This document shows positions 8,981 through 16,845 of a stretch of DNA of 64,000 bases, piece after piece. The notes beneath the pieces are model-generated. The model saw only the letters and a list, made by a program, of their open reading frames with translations. It was not told where the DNA came from and did not search any database. The position numbers were made by a program, and so were the translations under genes. The DNA is from Enterocola sp045654205 (GTDB lineage Bacteria; Bacteroidota; Bacteroidia; Bacteroidales; Paludibacteraceae): assembly GCA_045654205.1 (NCBI GenBank), contig JAZOMZ010000001.1:1-64000 (forward strand), given 5' to 3'. Each line of letters begins with the position of its first letter. Within the stretch, counting starts at the first letter, position 1.

Positions 8981-9027
8981 CAAAGGTAGGTGGCTTTATT
9001 TTATGTGTCAATCCCTATTTTTAGTGA
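8981..9027 (-). promoter_or_regulatory. Promoter and candidate operator of the hemerythrin-LuxR gene
   Basis: Minus-strand TACCTTTG at 8981-8988 is the -7 box; TTGACACA about 20 bp upstream is the likely -33. The flanking element GTGTCAATCCC then TATTTTTAG (plus strand, 9005-9024) matches the one in front of the feo operon with the same spacing to the -7 box (15 versus 16 bp). This fits autoregulation. A second TAnnTTTG match (8932-8939) lies only 6 nt from the ATG and lacks a -33. Confidence 0.5.
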
Positions 9028-9037
9028 AAAAGTCAGA

Positions 9038-9076
9038 GACAAATTTGTCAAAAATAAAGTTGGCACGAAATTTGTA
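9038..9076 (+). promoter_or_regulatory. dnaK promoter region
   Basis: Contains the perfect palindrome GACAAATTTGTC (9038-9049). Two promoter readings are possible. One is a standard one: TTTG at 9044-9047, 19 bp, then GAAATTTG at 9067-9074. The other is a sigma-54-like -24/-12 element, TGGCACG-AAAT-TTGTA at 9061-9076, which has GT where the -12 GC is usual. The leader to the dnaK ATG is about 50 nt. Confidence 0.4.
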
Positions 9077-9128
9077 GTATAATGAGTGTAAACATTAGAA
9101 ATAAATAACAAATTAAAATATTACAATT

Positions 9129-11051
9129 ATGGGAAAAATTATTGGTATTGACTTAGGAACAACAAACTCTTGTGTTTCTGTAATGGAAGGTAACGAACCT
9201 ATCGTTATCACAAATGCTGAAGGTAAACGTACTACTCCTTCTATCGTAGCATTTATCGACGGTGGCGAACGTAAAGTAGGTGACCCTGCAAAACGTCAAG
9301 CTATCACAAACCCTAAAAAAACTATTTTCTCTATTAAACGTTTTATGGGTGAATCTTTTGACAATGTTTCTAAAGAAATTTCACGCATTCCTTACGTAGT
9401 AGAAAAAGGTGACAATAACACTCCACGTGTAAACATTGATGGTCGTCAATATACACCACAAGAAATCTCTGCAATGGTGCTTCAAAAAATGAAAAAAACT
9501 GCAGAAGATTATCTTGGTACAGAAGTAACAGAAGCTGTGATTACAGTGCCTGCATACTTCAACGATGCTCAACGTCAAGCAACTAAAGAAGCAGGTGAAA
9601 TCGCTGGTCTTCAAGTAAAACGTATCGTAAACGAACCAACAGCTGCTGCTCTTGCATACGGTCTTGACAAAACAGAAAAAGATATGAAAATCGCTGTATT
9701 CGACTTAGGTGGTGGTACATTCGATATTTCTATCCTAGAACTTGGCGACGGTGTATTTGAAGTGAAATCTACCAATGGTGACACTCACTTAGGTGGTGAC
9801 GACTTCGACCACGTAATCATCGACTGGTTGGCAGAAGAATTTAAAGCAGAAGAAGGTATTGATTTACGCGAAGACCCAATGGCTCTTCAACGTTTGAAAG
9901 AAGCTGCTGAAAAAGCTAAAATCGAGCTTTCTAGCACAACTTCTTCAGAAATCAACTTACCATATATTATGCCAGTAAACGGTGTGCCTAAACACTTAGT
10001 TAAAACTCTTACTCGTGCAAAATTTGAACAACTTGCAGACCGCTTAATCCAAGCTACAGTAGAACCTTGCCGCAAAGCTATGAGCGACGCAGGTCTTTCA
10101 AACTCAGAAATCGACGAAGTTATCCTAGTAGGTGGTTCTTCTCGTATTCCTGCTGTTCAAGCAATGGTAGAAAAAATCTTTGGTAAAGCTCCTTCAAAAG
10201 GTGTTAACCCAGACGAAGTTGTGGCAATCGGTGCTGCTATCCAAGGTGGTGTGTTAACTGGTGAAGTTAAAGACGTATTGTTACTAGACGTAACTCCACT
10301 TTCACTTGGTATTGAAACAATGGGTGGTGTGATGACAAAATTAATCGACGCAAACACTACTATCCCAACTCGTAAATCTGAAGTGTTCTCAACAGCTAGC
10401 GACAACCAACCTTCTGTACAAATCAACGTGCTTCAAGGTGAACGTCCAATGGCTCGCGACAACAAACAAATTGGTATGTTCCATTTAGACGGTATTCCTG
10501 CTGCTCCACGTGGTGTACCTCAAATTGAAGTAACATTTGACATCGACGCTAACGGTATCTTAAATGTATCTGCAAAAGATAAAGCTACTGGTAAAGAACA
10601 AAAAATCCGTATCGAAGCATCTTCTGGCTTAAGCGACGACGAAATTAAACGTATGAAAGCTGAAGCTGAAGCAAATGCAGAAGCAGATAAAAAAGAAAAA
10701 GAACGTATCGACAAACTAAACCAAGCTGACGGTATGATTTTCCAAACAGAAAAACAACTTAAAGAACTTGGTGACAAGATACCTGCAGATAAAAAAGCTC
10801 CTATCGAAACTGCTCTAGGTAAACTTAAAGAGGCTCACAAATCTCAAAACTTAGACGCTATCGATGCTGCAATGAAAGAACTAAACGACGCATTCCACGC
10901 TGCTAGCCAAGACATGTACAATGCTGCTAACGCGGCTCAAGGTGGTGCTCAGGCAGACCCTAACTGCGGTGCTGGTGGTTGCGGCACTCAAGGTGGTTCT
11001 CAAAACGCTGGCGACAACGTACAAGACGCAGACTTTGAAGAGGTAAAATAA
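9129..11051 (+). CDS. dnaK: Chaperone DnaK (Hsp70)
   Basis: A 640-residue full-length Hsp70. ATPase domain begins GKIIGIDLGTTNSCV with phosphate-2 motif FDLGGGTFDISILEL, the Hsp70 signature VILVGGSSRIPAVQ and the linker DVLLLDVTPLSLGIE. The substrate-binding domain and helical lid follow. The tail is Gly/Cys-rich (PNCGAGGCG) and ends DADFEEVK, close to the canonical EEVK-type end. It folds and protects client proteins in the cytoplasm together with DnaJ and GrpE, which are not in the window. It is monocistronic, with a promoter region at 9038-9076 and a strong terminator at 11111. Codon use is very biased, as for a highly expressed gene. Confidence 0.98.
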   Translation: MGKIIGIDLGTTNSCVSVMEGNEPIVITNAEGKRTTPSIVAFIDGGERKVGDPAKRQAITNPKKTIFSIKRFMGESFDNVSKEISRIPYVVEKGDNNTPRVNIDGRQYTPQEISAMVLQKMKKTAEDYLGTEVTEAVITVPAYFNDAQRQATKEAGEIAGLQVKRIVNEPTAAALAYGLDKTEKDMKIAVFDLGGGTFDISILELGDGVFEVKSTNGDTHLGGDDFDHVIIDWLAEEFKAEEGIDLREDPMALQRLKEAAEKAKIELSSTTSSEINLPYIMPVNGVPKHLVKTLTRAKFEQLADRLIQATVEPCRKAMSDAGLSNSEIDEVILVGGSSRIPAVQAMVEKIFGKAPSKGVNPDEVVAIGAAIQGGVLTGEVKDVLLLDVTPLSLGIETMGGVMTKLIDANTTIPTRKSEVFSTASDNQPSVQINVLQGERPMARDNKQIGMFHLDGIPAAPRGVPQIEVTFDIDANGILNVSAKDKATGKEQKIRIEASSGLSDDEIKRMKAEAEANAEADKKEKERIDKLNQADGMIFQTEKQLKELGDKIPADKKAPIETALGKLKEAHKSQNLDAIDAAMKELNDAFHAASQDMYNAANAAQGGAQADPNCGAGGCGTQGGSQNAGDNVQDADFEEVK

Positions 11052-11062
11052 CAACGAGCCGA

Positions 11063-11091
11063 GAGCAATGCCAAGCTCGCTTGAGCATTGC
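11063..11091. other. Hairpin after dnaK
   Basis: GCAATGC (11065-11071) pairs with GCATTGC (11085-11091) around a 13-nt loop. It lies between the dnaK stop and the dnaK terminator and has no U-tract. It may protect the mRNA 3' end or be a degenerate interspersed repeat. Confidence 0.35.
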
Positions 11092-11110
11092 CGAGGCGAG
11101 GATAAAAAAA

Positions 11111-11140
11111 CTGCAATCCATTTGGGTTGCAGTTTTTTTT
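11111..11140 (+). terminator. Rho-independent terminator of dnaK
   Basis: A 9-bp stem, CTGCAATCC with GGGTTGCAG (one G-T pair), closes an ATTT loop and is followed by eight T residues. An A-run precedes it, so it could also work for the converging symporter gene. Confidence 0.85.
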
Positions 11141-11197
11141 GTGCTTTAATTGTATATTATTTCTTCAAGAAGCAGGTTTTTAGGACGATGCTGCTTA

Positions 11198-12364
11198 TTA
11201 CTTTTTTGATTTGTATATTTTGTCGATGATAAGGGCAATGGCGCCGTCGCCTGTTACGTTGCACGCAGTGCCGAAGTTGTCCATGGTGATGTAAAGTGCA
11301 ATCATAAGGGCAATTTGGCTTTCGTCGAAGCCTAAAATACTTTGTAGTACACTAATTGATGCCATAATTGCACCGCCAGGAACTCCTGGTGCTGCTACCA
11401 TTACTACACCAAGCATACAGATGAAGTAAAACATTTCGCTTGGAATCACAGGATTGCCGTGCATCATCATAAGTGCAATGGCGCATGCTACTATTTTAAG
11501 TGTGCTACCAGATAGGTGAATGGTGGCGCAAAGTGGAATTACGAAGTCTGCTACTTCTTCGTCTACCTTGTTTTTCAATGTTTGTTTTAGTGTAACAGGT
11601 ATGGTTGCTGCAGAAGACTGTGTGCCAAGTGCGGTGAAGTACGCAGGAAGCATTGTGTATAAAAGTTTAAACGGATTTCTGCGTGTAACTATGCCAGCCA
11701 CAGTGTATTGTAGAAGTAGTACCACTACGTGTAGAGCAAATATAATGCCGATAATCTTGATGAAAAGTGTAAGCATGCTTGCAATTTGACCTGAGTCGGT
11801 GATGTTTAGGAATATACCTAAAATGTGTAGTGGAAGAAGTGGAATGATTACTTTTTCTATTGCTAGTGAAATGATATCTTTAAACTCATCTAGGACGCGT
11901 TTTAGATTGCCACCTTTGATTTTAGCGTTGCCTAGGCCAAGCAGAAATGCAAGGAATAGGGCTGTCATTACAGACATAAGTGGTGGAATGGTAAGTTGGA
12001 AGTACGATGTAAGACCGCTGCCTTCTGCCATGCCTTTTGTTGCTTGAGATGCATCCACTATAAGAGGAAATGTGCTTATGGCTGTGCCGTATGCCATGAT
12101 ACCAGAAAGAAGTGTTGCGCCGTATGCAATGCCCACTGTGATAAGTAGCATTTTGCCTGCTTTTTTACCCATGTCGGCGATAGCAGGAGCTACCATGCCT
12201 AGAATAATTAGTGGTACTAAGAAGCTTAGAAGTTGGCTAAAGATGTCGTTGAAGGTAATGAAAATTCTAACGCACCAATCTGGCAATACGTCGCCTAAAA
12301 GAATGCCTAATGTGATTGCCACCAACACTTGTGGCAGTAGTCCTAGTTTAAACTTTTTTTTCAT
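11198..12364 (-). CDS. Dicarboxylate/amino acid:cation symporter (DAACS family)
   Basis: A 388-residue membrane protein with about eight hydrophobic segments. It carries the family's re-entrant hairpin signature GTQSSAATIPVTLK and the later MDNFGTACNVTGDG motif, where Na+ and substrate bind in GltPh/GltP/SstT proteins. It should import an acidic or small neutral amino acid, or a C4-dicarboxylate, with Na+ or H+ across the inner membrane; the sequence does not decide the substrate. It is slightly shorter than E. coli GltP (437 residues). It is transcribed alone, divergent from the MATE gene and convergent with dnaK. Confidence 0.85.
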   Translation of the reverse strand: MKKKFKLGLLPQVLVAITLGILLGDVLPDWCVRIFITFNDIFSQLLSFLVPLIILGMVAPAIADMGKKAGKMLLITVGIAYGATLLSGIMAYGTAISTFPLIVDASQATKGMAEGSGLTSYFQLTIPPLMSVMTALFLAFLLGLGNAKIKGGNLKRVLDEFKDIISLAIEKVIIPLLPLHILGIFLNITDSGQIASMLTLFIKIIGIIFALHVVVLLLQYTVAGIVTRRNPFKLLYTMLPAYFTALGTQSSAATIPVTLKQTLKNKVDEEVADFVIPLCATIHLSGSTLKIVACAIALMMMHGNPVIPSEMFYFICMLGVVMVAAPGVPGGAIMASISVLQSILGFDESQIALMIALYITMDNFGTACNVTGDGAIALIIDKIYKSKK

Positions 12365-12400
12365 GTATGTGATTTTATCTTTAAAATTAGCATTAAGTCA

Positions 12401-12408
12401 CGAAGATA
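12401..12408 (-). promoter_or_regulatory. Possible -7 box for the symporter
   Basis: Minus-strand TATCTTCG has one mismatch to TAnnTTTG and lies 37 bp upstream of the ATG at 12364. This is the best candidate in the gap, but weak. Confidence 0.3.
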
Positions 12409-12504
12409 AAGAAAATTTATGAGAAATGTTTTATATCTTTCCCAAAATACGAGAATAACGTAGCAATCATCAAAGAATTTTAGAAAAAAGAATTGAAAAA
12501 TTAG

Positions 12505-12512
12505 TAACTTTG
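12505..12512 (+). promoter_or_regulatory. -7 box for the MATE gene
   Basis: TAACTTTG followed by GCAG lies 11 bp before the ATG at 12524, implying a very short leader. Confidence 0.55.
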
Positions 12513-12523
12513 CAGTCCAAAAA

Positions 12524-13897
12524 ATGAAGAGGATGTATAGTTTCGCAAAATATAAGGTTCATTATAAGGAAACGTTGAGGTTGGCTTTCCCAATTATTAT
12601 TTCACAATTGGGATATATTTTGGTGCAGTTTGCCGACAATGTGATGGTGGGACAGTATGGTGGCAACGACCCTTTGCCACTGGCAGCTGTGTCTTTTGGT
12701 GTGATGACCTCTCTTATTTTCTTTTTAGCAGGGCAGGGCCTTACACTTGGACTTACTCCACTTATTGGCGAACTTTATGCTCAAAAAAATAAACAACATT
12801 CTGCTTCGTATTTAAAGCATTCTTTGGTGCTATTCCCTATTTTGGGCGCGGCTATTGTGTGTTTACAACTAGCGCTAGAACCATTGCTTTATCAGTTGGG
12901 ACAGCCTGTTGAGGTGGTAGATGCGGCTCTTCCGTATTACAGAATGATGGCGTATAGTATTTTTCCTGTGTTGCTGTTTAGTTCGTTTAAAAACTTTTTA
13001 GACGGAGTTGGCAATACGTTTGTGCCAATGGTTATTATGATGATTTGCAATGCGATAAACATCTTTTTAAACTGGGTTTACATTGGCGGAAATCTAGGTG
13101 CACCAGAATTGGGTGTGGAAGGTGCCGCTTTGGCTACTCTTATTTCTCGCATTTGTATGCCAATACTAGGTGCTGGATATTTTATATTCAACCGAAAATA
13201 CCGTTCGTTTACTTCGCTCTTCCCAACTATTAAACTGGGAATGTCTGATATTTGGTCACTTTTGAGAATGGGTGGACCAATCTCGGCACAAATGTCTTTG
13301 GAGTCGCTTGCCTTTATCATTTCTGGCATTATGATGGGTTGGTTTACAACTGCAGCCATTGGTGCAAACCAAATAGCGATGACTCTTGCCAACACTTCGT
13401 TTATGATAATTTTGGCGCTGGGCACAGCGGTTACTATTCGTGTGTCGCATTTTTATGGCAGACGCGATGTGACTAATATGAGTCTTACGGCCAAGGCTAC
13501 CATACATTTGGTACTACTTTGGAATATTTCTGCTGCGCTTATTTATACGGTGTTTAGAAATGAGATTCCTCTGCTATTTACTACCAACGAAGACGTGCTT
13601 GCACTTGCTTCGCAAATGCTTATTATGGTGGCGTGCTTTCAAATTTTTGATGCTCTTCAATGTGCTGGCGTGGGCATAATGCGTGGGTTTCAAGATGTGA
13701 AAATGATTTCGTGGATTTCGCTTCTTGCCTACATTGTTTTAAATATTCCTGTGGGTTATCTTTGTGGTATCACCCTTGGAATGGGTCCAGTAGGACTCTT
13801 TGTTGGCTACATTTTTGGCCTTGGCACAGCAGCCATTTTGTACCTTCTAAGAATCAAGTTTAAACTGAAATCTTTCAGAAAGATGCTAACTGCTTAA
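12524..13897 (+). CDS. MATE family multidrug/Na+ antiporter (NorM-like)
   Basis: A 457-residue inner-membrane protein with about twelve hydrophobic helices in two similar halves. The N-half begins LRLAFPIIISQLGYILVQFADNVMVGQYGG, the typical MATE opening, and the second half repeats the pattern around MGGPISAQMSLESLAF. It would export cationic drugs or metabolites against Na+ or H+. The substrate is unknown. It stands alone: its promoter is just upstream, and rmuC converges with only 7 bp between the stops. Confidence 0.9.
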   Translation: MKRMYSFAKYKVHYKETLRLAFPIIISQLGYILVQFADNVMVGQYGGNDPLPLAAVSFGVMTSLIFFLAGQGLTLGLTPLIGELYAQKNKQHSASYLKHSLVLFPILGAAIVCLQLALEPLLYQLGQPVEVVDAALPYYRMMAYSIFPVLLFSSFKNFLDGVGNTFVPMVIMMICNAINIFLNWVYIGGNLGAPELGVEGAALATLISRICMPILGAGYFIFNRKYRSFTSLFPTIKLGMSDIWSLLRMGGPISAQMSLESLAFIISGIMMGWFTTAAIGANQIAMTLANTSFMIILALGTAVTIRVSHFYGRRDVTNMSLTAKATIHLVLLWNISAALIYTVFRNEIPLLFTTNEDVLALASQMLIMVACFQIFDALQCAGVGIMRGFQDVKMISWISLLAYIVLNIPVGYLCGITLGMGPVGLFVGYIFGLGTAAILYLLRIKFKLKSFRKMLTA

Positions 13898-13904
13898 AAA
13901 TAAC

Positions 13905-15173
13905 TTAGTTAAACAACGAATCTTCGGATTCTAGGTATAGGGGAGCGTCTTCGGTGGTGTCGAGGATGCTCTTTTTCTTTTTGTTTTCGCGGGCACCGGC
14001 GTTGATAAGAGATTTGGCTGCGGTGATAATGCTTTGACCGTTGTCTGCAGTAGTTACTTTTAATTGATTCATGCTCTTTACGGTTGCATTCATTTTGTTT
14101 TCTACGTCGGTAAATCTGCTTGCAAAGTCTTGGGTGCGGTCTATAATGGTGTTGGCTGCCTTAATCATTGCTTCTTGATTGTGGATTTGTCGGTTTTGAG
14201 TCCACATAAGTTCCAAAATACGTATGTTCATATACATGGTTTGTGGACCAAGGATAAGTACGCCTTTGTCGTATGCTTCTTTCCACAGAGAAGTGTCGTT
14301 GAGCAGTGCTAGGTTGAGCGCACCATCGGTGTGAATATACATTATCACAAAGTTTAGTTTGCTATATCCTTCTAGCAGGTATTTGCTGTAATCTTTTTCT
14401 GCAAGTCTTTTAACTTGGGCACGCACACTCACGATATGGTCTTTTAGGTGTTGAGTGCGGAGTTCTTGGTCGTCGCAGTTTACGTATCGTTCATACGCGG
14501 TAAATGACATTTTAGAGTCTACAATCACCTCTCTATTGTTTGGAAAATGCAAAATAAAGTCTGGAATAAGTCCTTTGCCCTCGTCGTCTTTTATAAGGTT
14601 GCCAAACTTGTCACGAAGGTGAGTTTGCGAAGAATATTGTTCGCCATCTTTTAGTCCAAGGTCTTCCAAAAGTTGTTTGAGTTTAAGCTCGCCAAAGTTG
14701 CCTTGCACCTTTACTTCGCCTGTTAGGGCACGAGTAAGGCGGTCGGCACTCTCGCCAAGTGACGCACTATTTTCCATATTTGCTTTAATGGTGGCGTCTA
14801 GTTTATTAAGAGCCTCTTGATGGTCTTTTTGGTTTTGATGAAGTGCTCGGCGCATTTCTTGTAGGCTCAGCTCAATAGGCGAAATAATCTTTGACACTTG
14901 CTCTTTATTTGCACTACCAAGTTCTTCTTGACGACGTTTCAAAATATTTTCCGACGTGGTCTGGATTTGTTCCTTGATAAGTTTTACCTGAGTTTCAAGT
15001 TGAACTTTATTTAGTTCCTTTATTGCTTCTAGTTGCTTTTCGTTCGCCTCCTTTGCTGCCGCAAGTTGGTTTTCATACGATGCCTTTATAGCACCGATTT
15101 GATACTTAAAAAAGAAAAACATTGCCAGCATCACAGCAATGACTACAATAGCAAATATGATATATGTTTCCAT
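13905..15173 (-). CDS. rmuC: DNA recombination protein RmuC homolog
   Basis: A 422-residue protein with one N-terminal membrane segment (residues 4-24, YIIFAIVVIAVMLAMFFFF), then a long charged coiled coil with several QLE/KEL heptads (about 30-130). The RmuC core contains KVQGNFGELKLKQLLEDLG, PDFILHFPNNREVIVDSKMS and the conserved LGPQTMYMNIRIL. The core has a PD-(D/E)XK-like fold and the protein limits DNA inversions in E. coli; its exact activity is not known. A tandem repeat of ATGTCGTA units lies directly upstream. Confidence 0.9.
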   Translation of the reverse strand: METYIIFAIVVIAVMLAMFFFFKYQIGAIKASYENQLAAAKEANEKQLEAIKELNKVQLETQVKLIKEQIQTTSENILKRRQEELGSANKEQVSKIISPIELSLQEMRRALHQNQKDHQEALNKLDATIKANMENSASLGESADRLTRALTGEVKVQGNFGELKLKQLLEDLGLKDGEQYSSQTHLRDKFGNLIKDDEGKGLIPDFILHFPNNREVIVDSKMSFTAYERYVNCDDQELRTQHLKDHIVSVRAQVKRLAEKDYSKYLLEGYSKLNFVIMYIHTDGALNLALLNDTSLWKEAYDKGVLILGPQTMYMNIRILELMWTQNRQIHNQEAMIKAANTIIDRTQDFASRFTDVENKMNATVKSMNQLKVTTADNGQSIITAAKSLINAGARENKKKKSILDTTEDAPLYLESEDSLFN

Positions 15174-15200
15174 AGGGTTGTTGTATTTGTTTTATTATTT

Positions 15201-15253
15201 TACGACATTCTTATACGACATCTTTTACGACATCTATAGTGACATTCAATGTC
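15201..15253. repeat. Three tandem TACGACAT units and a GACATT palindrome upstream of rmuC
   Basis: TACGACAT occurs at 15201-15208, 15214-15221 and 15226-15233 (starts 13 and 12 bp apart). It is followed by the palindrome GACATT-C-AATGTC at 15241-15253, which has the same GACAT core. The block lies 28-80 bp upstream of the rmuC start and beyond the 3' end of the restriction cassette, where an operator would be expected. Confidence 0.5.
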
Positions 15254-15263
15254 CTAAAAGAAC

Positions 15264-16130
15264 CTAAAAAGGTATATTAAAATCTACACTGTCTTCGCAA
15301 AGGAAGATATTATTCTCTAAAAACGACAAGTCTTTAATTTTACTCCTATATTCCAAAATAGTATTGATATTGTCTAATTCTAATCTTCTATTTTTGGAAA
15401 TTTCAAGATATTCAGTTTCCTTTTCTATTCCTAAATATTTTCGTTTTAATAATGAACAAGCAATGCCTGTTGTGCCTCCTCCATTAAATGGGTCTAAAAT
15501 CCATGAATTCTCATTTGTTGATGCCAATAATATTCTAGCAAGGAGAGATAATGGTTTTTGAGTAGGATGTTTACCACATGATTTTTCCCATCGGGCGATA
15601 GCAGGTAGGTTCCAAACGTCTGTCATTTGTTTTGAACCATTAATTTCCTTCATCAATTCATAGTTATAGAAATGTGGGACTTTTTCTTCTTTTCTTGCCC
15701 AAATAATGAATTCTGTACTATGTGTGAAATATCTACACGATATATTTGGTGGAGGATTTGTTTTAGCCCACGTTATCGTGTTTAGGATTTTAAACCCTAA
15801 TTTCCTTAATGAATTTGCAACGGAGAAAATATTGTGTTGAGTACCACTAATCCATATCGTGCCATTAGGTTTTAGTTTTTTACGACATTCAGATAACCAA
15901 CTAAAGTTGAAGTTATCAATTTCTTCTTGTGTTGTGGTTTTGTCCCAATCTCCTTTATCAACACAAACGACTTTACCAGATTGCACACTGATACCTCCAC
16001 TAGATAGAAAGTATGGAGGATCAGCAAAAATCATATCAAACTTAAATTCAAATGACTTTAGTATTTCACAACAATCACCTTGTATTAGTGTGAAATCATT
16101 GTTTCTTGATTTGAAATAAGATGGAATCAT
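15264..16130 (-). CDS. DpnA-like beta-class DNA adenine methyltransferase
   Basis: A 288-residue methyltransferase. The catalytic motif DPPY is at 37-40 (FADPPY), before the AdoMet-binding motif DPFNGGGTTGIA near residue 215; this catalytic-first order defines the beta class. It also has the HPTQKP motif shared with N4/N6 methylases. It resembles M.DpnA, the second methylase of DpnII-type systems, which methylates adenine in GATC and can act on single-stranded DNA. It is the last gene of the three-gene cassette, 7 bp after the nuclease gene, which fits joint expression. GATC specificity is inferred from the two partners. Confidence 0.85.
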   Translation of the reverse strand: MIPSYFKSRNNDFTLIQGDCCEILKSFEFKFDMIFADPPYFLSSGGISVQSGKVVCVDKGDWDKTTTQEEIDNFNFSWLSECRKKLKPNGTIWISGTQHNIFSVANSLRKLGFKILNTITWAKTNPPPNISCRYFTHSTEFIIWARKEEKVPHFYNYELMKEINGSKQMTDVWNLPAIARWEKSCGKHPTQKPLSLLARILLASTNENSWILDPFNGGGTTGIACSLLKRKYLGIEKETEYLEISKNRRLELDNINTILEYRSKIKDLSFLENNIFLCEDSVDFNIPF

Positions 16131-16137
16131 ATTTTTG

Positions 16138-16836
16138 TTATTTAATTATTGATAAATCAAGATTTGGTATAATAGATGAATTAGTATAATTCTTTTTGTA
16201 ATAAAAAGCCCTTCTTCTTGCTTTGATTACACCACCTTTCCCATCTGGAGCATCGGTAGTGTCTTGATTGTTTGCTCCTTTTGTTTTTGGTTCAATATAT
16301 TCTCCCATACTACATGACAGTTTGTCTGCACGTCCTGTTTTAATATATTCCTGGATTTCTTCCCAATCCTTTTTAAATATACTATTTTCTAAATCTGTCG
16401 GTTTTTCAAGGAAGTAGTCCAATATTATGTAATCGTTTTGATTTAATGATTTCCCATTTTCTTTTGCTAAATATACAACCCAAAAAGTAAGAGAAATTTT
16501 CTTTCTTAATTTTGCATTCTCCCAAGTCTCTTTTGAAACTTCCATGTAATTTATCATCTGGATAGCTGTAGGTTCTTTAGCTTTAATGTCCCCATTTTTA
16601 TTCTTTTGTAATGGTAATATTTTTATCTCGCATCCAATCTCAGGAATATCTGCTTCGTCACGATTGTTGTTTTTTATACCAAGAAGGTTTTCTACAATCA
16701 AACCCGAAGCTCCTTTTACCATTTTGCTTCTTTCTATGTTTAGTTCGTCTTTAATCTGACCTATAGTTTTGCCTATAGAGTTGCCTATGATGTCAAAATA
16801 AGGACGCATATATTCAATAACTCTACTACTAATCAT
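16138..16836 (-). CDS. MutH/Sau3AI-family restriction endonuclease
   Basis: A 232-residue nuclease sitting between two methylase genes. It has the MutH opening KGASGLIVEN (41-50) and the catalytic motif D63-x6-E70-x-K72 in ADIPEIGCEIKIL. Relative to E. coli MutH (E56, D70, E77, K79, K116), equivalent residues E49, D63, E70, K72 and K109 occur with identical spacing. MutH and Sau3AI both cut at GATC, and both neighbours look like GATC methylases, so this enzyme should cut unmodified GATC DNA. Sau3AI carries two MutH-like domains in one chain of about 490 residues; here there is only one, so the protein probably dimerizes. The classical DpnII/MboI nuclease is a different family. Confidence 0.85.
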   Translation of the reverse strand: MISSRVIEYMRPYFDIIGNSIGKTIGQIKDELNIERSKMVKGASGLIVENLLGIKNNNRDEADIPEIGCEIKILPLQKNKNGDIKAKEPTAIQMINYMEVSKETWENAKLRKKISLTFWVVYLAKENGKSLNQNDYIILDYFLEKPTDLENSIFKKDWEEIQEYIKTGRADKLSCSMGEYIEPKTKGANNQDTTDAPDGKGGVIKARRRAFYYKKNYTNSSIIPNLDLSIIK

Positions 16837-16845
16837 AACCTTTAT

